From positions 1 through 48,340 of the forward strand of contig WION01000399.1 in the NCBI GenBank assembly GCA_015039365.1: a stretch of DNA of 48,340 nt, written 5' to 3'. Positions within the stretch are counted from its first letter, which is position 1; each line of letters begins with the position of its first letter. Origin of the DNA: Amanita rubescens (taxonomy: Eukaryota > Basidiomycota > Agaricomycetes > Agaricales > Amanitaceae). Below the pieces are notes generated by a model that had not been told where the DNA came from, did no database searches, and saw nothing but the letters and a program-made list of their open reading frames with translations. Both the position numbers and the translations under genes were made by a program. This document shows positions 1 to 11,756 of this stretch, piece after piece.

Positions 1-2021
1 ATCGTTGGTCTGCATTAAGCATCCACTGATCACAAATGAATGTCCAGTCTTGCGCATTAGAAGAGGAAGGTAGAGCGTCAATAGGGGCAGCGTCAGTTGG
101 CATGAAGTCATCAAAGGCAGTGATGGTGGTGAGTGAACTAACATTAGCAGGGCTGCCGACGATGTCATCCGGATTGCTGTGGAGGTTATTTTTCATAGAT
201 TTACGTTGAGACACATATTCCGCTTTCCATTCCCTGATCAGTGATGTTACATCTGCTGAAGAGTAGTTTGACATGTACTCATTCACGTTGATAGCAGGTG
301 AAGATGACGATATATCAGTAAGGCCAGCAGTTGTTATAGCGTTTAGGCAATCGAGGGAGCATGCATTGGTTGACGAGTTGTCACGTTGGATGTCTCTCAG
401 TAGGAGTTCATGTCGTTGCTGCAGCTCCTCAACGTCATCAGCATCTGGAGCACCAACAAGCTCTGATTTGACAGCAGCGGAATCGATCACTTCGGAAGGC
501 AAATGCTGTGATAGACGTTCCTTCATGACACGATCCTGATTATCCCTGCAGGTGTGTAAGAATTGAATGTTTTGCATAATCTGAAAGTGTGAGTAAATGA
601 CATCGTTGGAGTGAATAAACTCATTGTATGCAAAAGTCCATGTTTCCTCGTCACGTTTTAGATCTGTGGCGGAAACCCACAGCTTGAACAAGATAAGCAT
701 TAGGTGGCAATAAGCATTTGTGGAATCTGGCCGGTCAAAACGAGGCATAGCGGGACCAGAAGGAACAAGTATGTAGTGTCTTGGGGGAGACACAAGGCGT
801 AGATGATGTGTACCGGCATCAGGATGATCTGGCTTGAACTGCAACATCTTTGCCCGTTGGCATTGTTCATGCAGCAAATGCATAAAGGACGTAGTACATG
901 GAGATACATTGTCGTTGACAGCCGTGAGGGGCACATATGTATCAGAATCTGAGTCACTGTTGTTGTTGTTGTCGCCATGGGTCGCACGATTAGTCGCTCC
1001 AATACGTTGTTTGTCCGTGTAGGACAAAAAATCCCATAGACATGTGTGACGCATAATGTCAGGGCGATAAACATAGTCTGCAACGAAAGACGCTTTAGGT
1101 GCCAGATTACCTTTATCGAAAACGGCTGTAATACAATCATCAATGCCTATTACCGGGTTGGACAGCAGACCACATAGAGAAGGATCCTCATCGTCCGTTT
1201 GGGCAGCAGGAACAATCTCAATGTCATTATCGCGATCTTGCACAGAATTGTCGATGGTTGGCATCTCATTCAAGCATGAGTCGACAACAGGGTCATGGTC
1301 ATAACCTCGATCTGGGATGCAATGTTTTACAAATCCATCGTAGCACCTCCAATAAATCTCCTTAAACTGATGGCTAGTATAACAATCTCCATGGCCGAGT
1401 AAATAAGAAGATACTTGTTGAGCCGAGAGTTCCTGAGCTGCAATAATTGTGTTGGCACATTTGACCAGCAACTTCTTGGCGCGAACATTAACCTCATTGG
1501 TGTCAGGCTCATAGGTATTTAACCGTTGCATGGCTATTGCCAATATGTTATACGCCATGTGAGTCTTCAATTGCATTTTGGATATATAGTCTGTAATGTA
1601 GTAAAGTACTGCATGTGCCGTATTTCCAGATCCTATAAATTTAATATCCATATTACAACGAAGAATTTCCAACATGTCGTTATTGAACTGGTTCACCATC
1701 CCGTCGAGACAATGACCATGTATTTCCCCTGTTGAACGGTCAAAGTATGTCTCCTTATTCACCTTGGACTTGTCCAAATTGAAACGGCATGTTTTTGGAT
1801 TCGGAGGACCCCTCCAGTTCTTATAACAACTGGCATTATGTGAGTGAATTTGACATTGTCTTGCCAAGTTATAAACATCCTTTTGACATCTAACGCCATA
1901 AGATTCAGTCGGTTCATCATTTGCTCGAAAAACGGGGTGCACAGAACATGGGTTAAAAGAGGACGAAGGAACGTTGGGGACATCACCAGGATCATCTGGG
2001 ATGGCGGTGCTAATGTTACTA

Positions 2022-3300
2022 CAGTTGCGGACAATCAAAGTCCACTTTTTTTATTCTGAGAGAACGGCTTGTGGAAATCTTCTGATTTTACAGGATCATG
2101 TTGACGTAGTGAAAAGGAGTTGATTTAGCATTTTTTCATATTTTTCCTGAATTTTTTGGGGGGTGGCCAAATTTTTGGAGCAAAAAAAATCAAAAATAGT
2201 CTATGTACATACCTCACTAAAAACTGAACATCTACAATAATTTTTACCCTGCCTTTCCCTTTACCTCTTCCAAAGCCTTCATGGCCTTCTCTGAAACACT
2301 TTGATGACCTTTTTGTTTCCTCACAACCCATGCTGCAGCCCAGCCTGAAGTTAGCCCATTTCTGTAGGCATTGATTGATAAATCTCCATGATTGATTAAT
2401 AAACCTAAACTAAACCCTGTAAGCATTCTCTGGCCTCTGAAAGCTTTCTGATAATGCCTTTGTGTCCTGGCTGACTTGCTCATCACAGATGGTCCTTTCT
2501 TGTACTCATTGGGTCTTTCTGCTGGCAATTTCAGTATCCTAAAGCACTCTTTTAGTGAGTCAATCCATACCTTTTCCCTTCTCACCAGCTCCTTCCTCAT
2601 TCTGGAAGGCACCCAGTCAAGATCAGTGGGATCATCATCATGAATCATGGCACCTATGGCATCAGCAAGATCTGGTGAGTGAAACCCTGACCATTCAACT
2701 TCTTCCAAGGCCGAGTCATCACCATCATCACCATCATCATCTGGGTCAGTGTGCTCACCCTCATGTTTTAAGGTCATTTTCATTGAATCAAAATGGATGA
2801 GCAGCTCAAGATCAGATTCATATCCATCACCTCCAGGACTTGGAGTGGGGTTGTAGGAGGATCCTGTAGGGGCTGCCAGGAGATGCTTTGGGTTGATTTC
2901 CAAGTCCTGATAAGTTCCTATACTGTTTCTGTTTCTTGGATTTTCTGCCAGGCATTGGGATTTTGAGTTGTGACAGGTCACAGGTATGTGATGGCAAAAC
3001 TTTGGGATTTATTTATGAATGATTGGCTCGTGGAATTTCTGATTTTCTTTCAGAATCATATTCAGATACTTAAAAGGAAGCATTTGGCTATTTTTTCATG
3101 ATTTTTGGAGCAAATTTGGGGGGACGGCCAATTTTTGGGGGGTTAAAAAAAAAAAAAAGTTGAAATTCTACAATTGGCTCATGTAAATCTCTTCATAATA
3201 ATCCTACATAGCCTATATACAGTAATAAGCATACTCTGATAATTTTTGAAGCCACAGAAATGAGATGGGAAAACAAGTGGACTTTGATTGTCCACAACTG
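2022..3300 (-). mobile_element. Tc1/mariner-type derivative inserted in the Helitron
   Basis: The element begins CAGTTGCGGACAATC at 2022 and ends with the inverted copy at 3300. The two termini match over about 26 bp with one mismatch. It is flanked by TA on both sides (2020-2021 and 3301-3302), as expected for Tc1/mariner. Removing the element and one TA joins the Helitron frame across a YLDSN junction with no shift. It is 1,279 bp long and has no DDE catalytic domain, so it is non-autonomous. Two related AT-rich segments (about 2065-2200 and 3020-3160) lie inside in the same orientation; each holds a G-run and a GGCCAA motif. Confidence 0.88.
2244..2981 (-). pseudogene. N-terminal remnant of a basidiomycete Tc1/DDE_3-type transposase
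   Basis: An open frame of 245 residues fills most of the Tc1/mariner derivative. It has an acidic D/G-rich run from a CAT/CATCAC simple repeat (about residues 80-92), then DLDWVPSRMRKE and KKGPSVMSKSARTQRHYQ. From memory, this signature begins many Agaricomycete DDE_3 transposases, upstream of the helix-turn-helix and catalytic region. The catalytic part is absent, so this looks like an internal-deletion derivative that kept its transposase N-terminus. The first ATG in frame is at 2981-2979. The family link is from motif memory and should be searched. Confidence 0.55.
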
Positions 3301-4100
3301 TATCCAAGTAGGAAATCAAACGCAGTTCAAACTCGCCATCTGGCTCTTGCACAATTTGTGCGCTTATTTCCGAAGGTTTCAAGCCACCTTCTAGCCAGAG
3401 CAACATATGACAATGGAGAGAGCCTCATCCTTGAGCTTCCACAACGCCATAATAACCTTTAGTAATGCCAAGAAGACCAGGTGAAATATCATCAACATTA
3501 TCAGGATTATAGCCCAGTACCGCAGTAAAGAACGCCTTCATATACAGGTGAAAAAATTGAGCAGCCAACACAGGGTCTTTAGCTATGAGAATTGATTGCC
3601 TATGATAGTCAGGCACCTGCTCGGGTAGCAACTGATTGATATTGATATCGTTACCGGCCAAAAGATTTACCATGGGATTGAAAACGTCAGCTGGATTTAC
3701 AGTAATAAAAAAACTGGGAGCGCCGAGAGACGTAATCATTGTGCGGATCTCATTTCTCATTTTCAGTTGAGCAGCTGCAGACCTGTCTACCGTTGAATTA
3801 ATCGTATGCACGTCCCTCATCAGTTCACAGACATCCTTCTCGTCTTGCTCCCGGAAATCATATTGCCCCATTTCTACATGTTCAGAGACACGCTGGATAG
3901 CGCCAACCTGCAATTTAGCATATATACGAGCTTTTGACTCAAAGGAGGCACGTGACACTTTCATTGTTGTCCACTCTCCAACCTCACGTCGCTGCAAGAT
4001 GTTGAACGCAGAGAAAATGAATGAAGGATGCTCTCTAAAACGCCCATCTGCAATGTTCAATAGATATTGGATGTGCACTCTCATTGAAATTTTCAGGTGG

Positions 4101-4552
4101 TGTTACAACACGGTACGGACTCCCGCATTATGCTTACATGACACGTCGGACATGTTTATTTTCTTTATGCATACCTTATCCGTCTCATCCCTTATGCTCG
4201 ATTCATACGGACTAACTCGTTCTCTTCTATACCACTCCCCTTATTCCATATATGACGCCGTCCTTACACCTATTCCCGTACTTACCCTTATACATTAATT
4301 AGTACGTCTCATTGTACTTGCTAGTATAAGTACCACATGTATTCTAGAGTCGAACCCTAAGTTCGACTTAGCTGTTTATTGTCGTCTGGCAATATAACCT
4401 TACTCTTAACTCATCTACCACAATCGTCCTCAGATCCTAAGTCAACGACTTGACTTAGTATTGAACTTATAATCTTAACTGTTTGACTTAAACTTGTAAT
4501 CGTGACTAGAGTTGTCGTTGCAACTTAGGTTGAGATTAACGAGTTTGTAACA
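4101..4552 (+). mobile_element. Solo LTR in the Helitron gene
   Basis: A 452-bp segment begins TGTTACAAC and ends TTTGTAACA. It is flanked by a perfect 5-bp duplication GGTGG (4096-4100 and 4553-4557). Taking it out with one GGTGG copy restores the Helitron frame across GFEDPRRH and the following LLNIAD region. Its ends resemble Gypsy1 (TGTTAC...GTAACA), but the internal sequence differs from both LTR families further right. Orientation is a guess from a TATAAG-like motif near 4325. It is the footprint of a retrotransposon lost by LTR-LTR recombination. Confidence 0.9.
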
Positions 4553-6885
4553 GGTGGCGTCGGGGATCCTCAAAACCACCCACACTGTATGGATACAAAG
4601 TCGGATACAACAATGGGAAGAGATTAGGATTATGATATTCCACCTCAGGATTAGCCGCATGTCCATGCATAAAGAATGCTTTTCCCGAATGCAGGTGCTT
4701 CAATGCAGCGTCTCGCATTTGTTGAGGTGTCGCAGATTGATCTAAGTCTGTAATTATAACGTTCTCGAATGGTATCTCATTAGCCGAGTCAGTATCCACA
4801 CCCAAATCTTGAACGGAATCATTCACGTTTTGCATCGTATAACCGGTGACTGTCTCGGATGATGTGTTAACATCCTCTGCATATTGCACATGATATGGTA
4901 GCCCTCCCTCACGTTTGATGTGATGGAGAACATTGTGGTTCATAGAAACAGCAGAATACAATGGGTTGTTTTCAATTAGCCATTGCAAAGCCTTACGTAC
5001 CACATTGGCTCTAACAACAAAAGGTTTAGCATGTCGGCGGATCCAGTCGAGGGACGGTTTATGAGATCCAATGAACAAAACACATATAGGAGCCAGAATG
5101 TCCTCAATGGATGGAGGCAATATTGTTGCAAGTTGGCCAATATCTTGCTGATGGAAAATAGTGTGCCCTCGATAAGCACATTGTGCGTTGCCACTGTTAC
5201 CCCCACCATGCATGGTTTTCAACTGAACCATGATGCATCTTGCCCGACACAGTGCGATCATACTCTCTTCCACAGGTGACAAATTTCACAACATATCAGG
5301 AACATCACCAACATTTAAAAAGTTGGCCAAGGTGAACTTCGGAAGACGAGATCGACTCAATTCTCGATAGCAGTCATGGCAAAGTAACAATTGAGGTAAA
5401 GTTTCCTGCGTGCCGCTAGCATTAATAATGCCACACTCGTCAAGGAGATAGGGTGACAGAGGGTCATCAGACGTTGATTGATCATCTCTGTCGGGATTAA
5501 ACAGAGGATTCAAGTCCACCTCGGTCATATCCACAGTAGTATATTCATCTGAAGCATATCTTATACTGCATGCAGCGCAAATTCCTCTATTCATGCACGA
5601 ATCAACAATCTGCTGTTCAAACAAACTCTTGATTTTCTCTTTCAATCATGTGTCAGTGGACGAAGGCCATTCTTGACATATTCGGTTCAAACGTGTATAA
5701 ATCTTAGGGTTGCGAACGCCATCGAGTACGCTAAGGTAGACAGATTTGCCTCTACGCAGGTTGAATATGTGACCACATAGTTTATGTCGAAGGGAGGAAA
5801 GGCTGTACTGTATTGAACGTTGGGAAACACCGGTTACGATTTCAACAGTGTGGAGAAGTGTAAGTCGATGTACATTTGGCAATTGACAAAGTAAAGAAAG
5901 CGCAAATGCAGATGGGTCTGTATCAGTGAACGATTGCGTCTGTTGAACGCGCACGTCAACACAATCCGGAAAGCAGATACTGGAGTCTGATGAGACACAA
6001 TGCCCCAGGACAACATGTTTCAACAATTGTTCCTTTATCAGACTTGTGGAACTGCCGGGAAAGATGCCGTGACCTGCACACCAGGCAAGCAATTCGTGTT
6101 TCGAAGCCTTTTCTAGACTCTCATAAAACTGAACTAGTTCGAAAAATCGAGGACCTGGTGCAAAACATGTTGCACTATGCATGGCATGCAAAATTTCATC
6201 AACGCTGTTCAACCTATTCAAATTAATGCCAAGGGAGAAACATATAAACCGGAGATCTGCAAGAGAGATCAAAGACTGTCTACAGAGGTCTGTAATATTT
6301 TCCAATACACTCGCCAGAAATTCAGCTTGCAGCACACCACCACAGGCTAAAAATTTACAATGGACCCCTGTTTGCCCTGTACACATGCCAGACACAACAT
6401 GATATGTCAACATGCTTCGAGCTTCAGCAACGGTCCAGGAACCAATGACCATGCCGTGCTCTGTTAACGATTTTACCAAATCAGGATACGAGCACCGAAT
6501 GATGTTTTGCACAGATGGTCCAAAATAATGAGATAATTCCAAATGTAAATATTCACTGTTAAATGACCGGACTTTGCCATGAGGATTCATGGACAGTCCT
6601 GCGTCAGACGGAACGTTCCCCATCTCAGTCACTGGTAACAGTCAGGACATGCACAATCTCAAGTAACAAAGGGAAAAATACCTGTTTGATCACAACAGGA
6701 ATGGGGTGGAGACAGTGGTACGCTGCTGTCGATTATTGCCGGCAGAGCACTAGACCCTGCGGCAACAATAACAGGTATTGGATTGCCCATACTGTGTTGA
6801 ACTCTAACACATGCATCGGCAAAGACGGGGTAAGAAGAGATCTAAAAAGATGTTAATTGAGTCCGACGGATGATGTCTAGTCTGC

Positions 6886-7491
6886 TCACCATTGGGGAGG
6901 TTGATGCTGAGCGATTAATGAGACCATGAAGGTAAAACATAGTGGTCCACAAAAATCATATGCACCATACGACCGGTATTGGTGGAGCCAATCAACTCCT
7001 AAAACAAGGTCCTCGTATTGGTCTTCGGCATGAACAACGACGCCGGCCGAAAAGATTGCCTCTCCCACAGGAACAGATATCAAAATAAAATGACCTTCAG
7101 TAAGTTCCCCTCGTTGTAAAAAGTCATTGCTGATGGTGGTTATGGGATGCTGCAAATCGACACGAGCAGAGACAACTTCTCCATTTACATGGAAAATAGA
7201 CGAGAAAGACATGAGGAGCAGCGATTGTGGGGCGCTACTATGTGTGCTGGGAAGGACTTATACTGCAACGTCCTGTGGCATCGCCAAGACATCTAGAGCT
7301 CTCCTTTGTGATGGAAGCGGGGATAGACTAATGATGTGTGACAGAGAGTGACAAGACATTGTTCGTATGACAGGAGGGACAGCAGGGTAGCGGGCATGAT
7401 TGTTGGGGTAGAGCGTAACATGGTGTAAATGTCCATCAACATAGCAATGTACTCCACACGTTCTTAACAAATATCGTTCAACAGAGCGCAT
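6886..7491 (-). pseudogene. 5' part of the Helitron gene with a retropepsin-like segment
   Basis: Two same-frame segments (7491-7258 and 7212-6886) lie upstream of the Rep frame. The second reads like a retropepsin fold: an ITTIS strand after a degenerate D-L-Q in place of D-T/S-G, then LVLGVDWL, which resembles the LGxDWL motif of Ty3-type proteases. A donor GTGAGC directly follows the segment near 6888, so it was probably spliced to the downstream Rep exon at 6790. A TAA codon near 7254 separates the two segments; it may be a lesion or part of an unrecognised intron. The protease reading is inference from two short motifs, and the active-site triad is not conserved, so a catalytic role is doubtful. 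Confidence 0.45.
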
Positions 7492-7683
7492 GTGGTGATT
7501 GAACTGAATTTTGGCATGTTCCTATATGAGCCATCGACTTCAGTGTGATGGCGGTACAGGGGGCAGGAACTCGTGCTGCACGCAGAGAACAGTAGATGGG
7601 TGTCCCCCTGGAGTATGCTCCTATTCGACAGTTGGATTAGTATATGTACGGTGTGAGGGGATTGACTATCAACTGCTTAACCC

Positions 7684-8244
7684 GTGCTAAGGATGATCAC
7701 CACGCGTTGTGTACCATTTGATCCCATTCGTGCCAAGTGCAGCGCCTTTTATGATATGTTTTCACCTGACATTTATGGCAATGTGCGTCTTCAACAAATC
7801 AGGCTCATTGTCATGCTGATGCCCTGCTCCGCAGACATTTTGTCATTTCGGGGTTTACATATGTGTACAATGGCTGGACATCGGCCTACACCGTCCCTAT
7901 TCTCGTTCGGTCAGAGGTGAGTCAAGCCAGAATGAATGTCTGAAGGCCCAAGCAGTGTGCAGAAACTTGATGTTGATTACTGGATCTCCAAGCCAGACGA
8001 CATCACGTTGCGTACCTGGGTTCGTGTCTGCAAGGAATATAAAACTTGCATCATTGTCTATTACATGTCCATTCCTGCGAGTCCCGATGGAGTTCCAAAT
8101 CATATTCAGGGACCTCTAAGCGATACAAGAGTTGCGGACGTGGGGGATGTGCTGTACATAAAGCTGGATGAAGGGGAGGTTGTTGACGTGGAAGACGAGG
8201 CACTTCACAACGAGTTGTTACATGACATTATCCACTATTTGTAA
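7684..8244 (+). CDS. Hypothetical small spliced gene
   Basis: The best-supported part is the open frame ending at 8244. It reads as an ordinary protein with an acidic C-terminal tail containing KLDEGEVVDVEDEALHNELL. A consensus intron (GTGAGT near 7915, CAG near 7956) would join it to an upstream open frame from 7684. The upstream exon is uncertain, because another frame there also looks protein-like. I recognise no domain. It is oriented opposite to the Helitron and lies just outside its coding region, so it could be captured cargo or an unrelated remnant. Confidence 0.3.
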
Positions 8245-8251
8245 TCATAAT

Positions 8252-9157
8252 TAGTGTTTCAAGGTCCGGTCGCAACCGTTTCAAAAAACCGGCAACCGGA
8301 CCGGAACGGTAACGGTTGCAACCAGACTGCGGTTGCCAGTTGCCTGGCTTTGGCCAACTTTTGGTTGCCGGTTGGCTATTTCTGGGTTCCAACCAAGGAC
8401 CGGTTGCAAACCAGTTGCAACCGGTCTTTTTTGGCAACCAGTGAAGGGGTGGATGGGGTGGATGGCTTGTCATGTTTTTGGATGACAAGGTTATTTTTAG
8501 TGCAATGCCAGTGATGGGTTATGTTTTAGACGAGTTTTCAGTGGGTAACTACTGTAAATATTAATGTACATATGATGTATGATGAGCCTGTGTCTATGTC
8601 TAAGCATTAGTATGTTGATTTGAGGGGTTGGATGGGTGGATGCATCGTTGAGCACTTGGATGATGTTGCTAAATTAGGAAATGTTCACAAAAGTACTCTA
8701 CGAGCTATTGACTAGTTAGATTAGTAGATAAGTGATTGGATGCATGAATCTAAGTATTATTAGGTCTTTAGGATGAGTTGAATAGCTGGATGCACGAAAG
8801 GGCACTTGGATGACATTGTACTATTTTTAGAAGTATATTAACTTTGGTATTCTAAGGGTTACAGGCTAATGTTGAAGGGCTAGATGGATGAATAGGTATA
8901 TAAATGGTTGGATTTAATGTTTTCTGGATAGAAATGAGGTGTTAGAAGGGTGGATGCACAATTAGACACTTGGATGACACAGTTTTCGGTTGCAACCGGT
9001 TCGCAACCGGTTGCATTTCATCTTGTGACTGGATGTGACCGGTCTTTACCAGTTTCGGTCCGGTTGCCCTAAAACAGAAATTTCAAAAAACCGGTTTTGG
9101 TCCGGTTGCCTCCAAAAAAGGAAAAAAGACCGGACCGGACCGGACCTTGAAACACTA
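8252..9157. mobile_element. hAT-like MITE with CCGG/GGTTGC subterminal repeats, copy 1
   Basis: Perfect terminal inverted repeats TAGTGTTTCAAGGTCCGG bound a 906-bp non-coding element. The subterminal regions are packed with CCGGTTGC/GCAACCGG motifs. The middle carries diverged repeats of GGATGGGTGGATGCACNA followed by CTTGGATGACATTG. No matching 8-bp duplication is seen here, but the related copy at 25610-26386 has one, which sets the family. No transposase is present. Confidence 0.8.
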
Positions 9158-9269
9158 ACTGTGACCAATGGTCAGGTTATAACTGGTAGTGGTTAGGTCA
9201 GGTTACAGTTATTTTCCAGTTATTGTGACCTGACCTGTAAACACTAGTCATAGAGTGTCAGAGGGGAAG

Positions 9270-9560
9270 GCATAAAGTCAAATGATACCCATCATGTGTA
9301 AAATGACCCTGTCACTATCCCTGTGCCCAAAAAATGTGTTTAAATGATATCCATATCATGTGTGATCTGACCCTGACCCTGTCACACCCTGTAATGTGAC
9401 CATGTGCTCATGGTGGTCAAAAAATGCTTTCAAATGATACCCATATCATGTGTGACCCCTGTCACATCCTGTAGTGTCACATATACTCATAAAGGTTTAA
9501 AAATGCCTTCAAATGACACCCATATCATGTTTGTCATGGTATGTCACCTCTCACATCCCC
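9270..9560. repeat. Imperfect tandem repeat of 70-90 bp units
   Basis: About four degenerate units share AAATGATACCCATATCATGT followed by GTGACCCTGTCACA-like sequence and a short A-rich linker. Spacing is roughly 70 to 90 bp. The ATGATACCCATATCAT core is partly palindromic. No coding potential is seen. Confidence 0.6.
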
Positions 9561-9589
9561 TCACAGTGCTTGGGAAAGTAATAGAGTAC

Positions 9590-9740
9590 TTTTCTACAAT
9601 AATGTGGTTAACTAGGAATGGGCTAGGAATGGGCAAGGAATGGTGTGGGACCAGAGTGGGTTCCAATGCCATTCCTACGAAATTAGGAACATCCTAGGAA
9701 AGTCCTAGGAATACTAGGAATCCACTAGGAAGCGTGGCTG
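9590..9740. repeat. Cluster of CTAGGAATGGG/TAGGAAT motifs
   Basis: Around ten copies of AGGAA/TAGGAAT in both orientations occur within 150 bp, some in tandem (CTAGGAATGGG twice at the start). This looks like a decayed MITE terminus or local repeat expansion. It is not coding. Confidence 0.4.
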
Positions 9741-9819
9741 AGTGTAAAGTACTGCAAAAGTGACAGGACTGGTCACATGTGATTCCAGTTCAGTTCTCAT
9801 CCTTACCCCACTCAGATTA

Positions 9820-10841
9820 CATCAGGAAAATCCTGGCTTGGCTTATCCACTTTGGGGGCTTAAAATGTCTTTTGAACTCTTTTCTGCCTTAGTGATAAAA
9901 ATGGCTAAGATCATCTAAGTGCATTAAGGTCATTGACCATATTCTAAGTCTAAGTCCTCTTTTTCAAGTCCAAGGTAAGGACATTGATGTCTTATCTAAG
10001 TCTAAGCCTCTGTGAAGTCAAAGTAAGTCACTAAGCTTGGCATGGGAAAGTGAGAAAAATGTGAATACCTCATTAACTAACCCATTCTAATTCATCAAGA
10101 AAAATCAGCCCTGGACTTATCAGCTTTTGAGCTTATATGTTACTTACATGAGGATAATAAGGTAAAAAAATAAGGCACCCCCATCACTTTTCACAACTTT
10201 TTTGTCTGTTTGACTTAAAATAAGTAAATAAGTACAATAAGTCATTTAGATTTGGGTTTTTCAACATCAAGAGCACCACTTTGATGTCACATGATTCTTA
10301 TGTAATATGTTCCCATGGTCAATATGGTCTGTGCATATGGCCTAGGTATATAAAGGAGGGCCTCTAGACCCCTCCCATGCCCCGGGTGCCCAGGGACTTC
10401 TCATTTATACTAAGTTGTACTAAGTTTTACTAAGTTTTACAGAGTTAAGCTAGAAAGTAGTTAAGTCAGAAGAGTAATAAGTAGTGATAAATGTAATAGT
10501 ACTTAAAAATCAATATGACTTTTTTGACCTTATTTTCTGCCACTTAAGACAAGTACTAAGAATCATACTAAGACACCTGCCAAATAAGTCAGAAAGTGTC
10601 TGTAAGTCAAGCACCTGTAAGTGGTGGTAGGCTGGATTTGGCTGCCAAAAGTTGCCAAAAATAAGTAAGTTACATAGGTTTAAGTCAATAAGGACTATTA
10701 AGATCTTCGAAAGAAGGGGGGGTGCCTTATTGGTCTTATATAAGTCCTAAGATAAGGACACATTTGGACAACTTTAAAAGTACTTATTTTACTTAAATAA
10801 GGCCATAAGATCCAATAAGTCCAGTCCAGATTTTCCTGATG
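9820..10841. mobile_element. Non-autonomous TIR element rich in TAAGTC motifs
   Basis: Imperfect inverted termini are present: CATCAGGAAAATCCTGG on the left, and CATCAGGAAAATCTGG on the complementary strand at the right end. A third related copy, CATCAAGAAAAATCAG, lies inside at about 10093. The interior is dense in TAAGTC, AATAAGT and ACTAAGT words and contains one TATATAAAGG box (about 10350) followed by a CCTCCC-rich stretch. No open frame of interest and no clear target duplication were found. Confidence 0.55.
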
Positions 10842-11132
10842 GGCCTACACCATTTCAACAATTCAATTTTTGGAAGAGAAAGCTGCACATGCCACCTTGA
10901 TCTCATCTGCAATATGCATAAACTTTTTCTTTCCCTCTCTTTTTTGAGAATGTTACAGTCCCAACATTCTTTTGAAAAAGGTAGTTCTGGGATGAGGGGA
11001 GGATGGATATCCTTATCACAGAAGAGAATTTTTAACTGGTTATGGTCTGGTTTTTTATTTGGCCTTACCCTTATGGGGCTGTGGTGGTTTCAAGAGATGA
11101 GGGAGGGCAAGAAGGATACCTAATCCCTGACT
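10842..11132. other. Non-coding stretch downstream of the zinc-cluster gene
   Basis: I see no gene, terminal repeat or target duplication here. It follows the 3' end of the minus-strand host-like gene, so it may hold that gene's untranslated region. Confidence 0.4.
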
Positions 11133-11756
11133 TTATTGTTGCTGAAGCAACCCACTCTCTGCATAATGATTGACTTCTGTTGTTGTGGGAGTCAAAACAG
11201 AAGACATGGACCAAGATTTGGCTGAAGAACAGTTGAGGGGGTACTTGGAGATGGTAATGGATAAAATTACAATTGCTGGGAGACCAGTGCTGTATTGTGG
11301 AATATTGGTCTCCAGCTTCCACTCGTACTCCACATCCCTGTCCTTAGCCGGTACATACGCATACGTTGGATCCACTACTTCAGTTAGCAGCCTTTCCACC
11401 CTCATTTGATGCCTCCAGCTCTCCCTCAGTACCGCCTGGTGGAACTCCCGATTCTCCACCAACATCTTTTCCAGCACCCCGAGGATTGACCCCAGGTCCC
11501 CACTGGTCCCCAATTCCCCCTTCTCCAGCTTTCTTCTCTTGGCCTTCCCCAAGTCCCCACGCCAAACCCTGTCTCCCATACAAGCAATCTTTGCATGCTG
11601 GCAGGCAGGACAGTTGACAGCCCTACCAACCGGCTCTTCACACTCTTGGCCCTTTGCCATGCAACTGTTCACACCCCGTATCATCAGCCTGGAGTTGAAA
11701 TCAAAAACAACTTACCTGTCACAAGTAAACCTCTCCCTTGTTGATGACTCCTCATC
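11133..11756 (-). pseudogene. Coiled-coil/six-cysteine cluster gene, 3' part
   Basis: This is the downstream half of a gene split by the CACTA-type element. Exon 1 continues here to 11716. A 51-nt intron follows (11715-11665; GTAAGT, CTGAT branch, ACAG). Exon 2 runs to the stop near 11133. Splicing creates the pattern C-x2-C-x6-C then C-x2-C-x6-C (CDSC...QEC and CPAC...IAC), which verifies the intron. Six cysteines in this order resemble fungal zinc clusters, though the spacing between halves is longer than in classic Zn2Cys6 factors. A leucine/glutamate-rich segment follows. Proteins with this coiled coil plus cysteine cluster are, from memory, multicopy in Agaricomycetes with unknown function. 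Confidence 0.65.

Larger units (their letters stand above)
1..6790 (-). pseudogene. Helitron Rep/helicase gene, three TGA lesions and two insertions
   Basis: Rep nickases of Helitrons cut and rejoin single strands during rolling-circle transposition. The first ATG I can support is at 6790-6788, followed by a 50-nt intron (6681-6632, GTATTT...CTGAC...CCAG). The order is: N-terminal region (to about 5300); a domain ending in a YPYSVGGFEDPRRH motif (about 4558); LLNIADGRF and FSAFNILQRRE (about 4050); HUH motif LHCH (3407-3418); PDDPGDVP (about 1980); and catalytic tyrosines in YYITDYISK (1577-1603). I translated from about 2012 to 1 without meeting a stop. The stops at 5646-5648, 5286-5288 and 3425-3427 are all TGA, each where arginine fits; the third lies two codons before the LHCH motif. 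Once the solo LTR and the Tc1 derivative are removed, each with one duplication copy, the frame is continuous across both sites. The helicase domain is not in the window. Confidence 0.92.
1..7491 (-). mobile_element. Helitron, left part beyond window
   Basis: A rolling-circle transposon read on the minus strand. The Rep region is complete, and the reading frame leaves the window just as the Pif1-type helicase should begin; the last residues visible resemble the usual entry to that domain. The 3' terminus (hairpin and CTRR) therefore lies outside. The 5' end is not located; coding-like sequence stops near 7491. Two younger insertions sit inside it: a Tc1/mariner derivative and a solo LTR. Apart from these and three TGA codons the Rep frame is open for more than 6 kb, so the copy is young but inactive. 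Family assignment is firm because the Helitron N-terminal domain, an LHCH HUH motif and a YYITDYISK tyrosine motif occur in the right order. Confidence 0.93.

Noticed and set aside
700..1143. 147-codon minus-strand frame
   Set aside because: Shadow of the Helitron Rep frame, which is open through the whole interval in another phase.
2022..2045. GGACAATCAAAGTCC palindromic motif as a protein-binding hairpin
   Set aside because: It is part of the Tc1/mariner terminal inverted repeat; the partial palindrome is a feature of that terminus.
11366..11641. Overlapping proline- and glycine-rich frames on both strands
   Set aside because: Shadows of exon 2 of the six-cysteine gene, whose cysteine pattern and splice sites identify the true frame.
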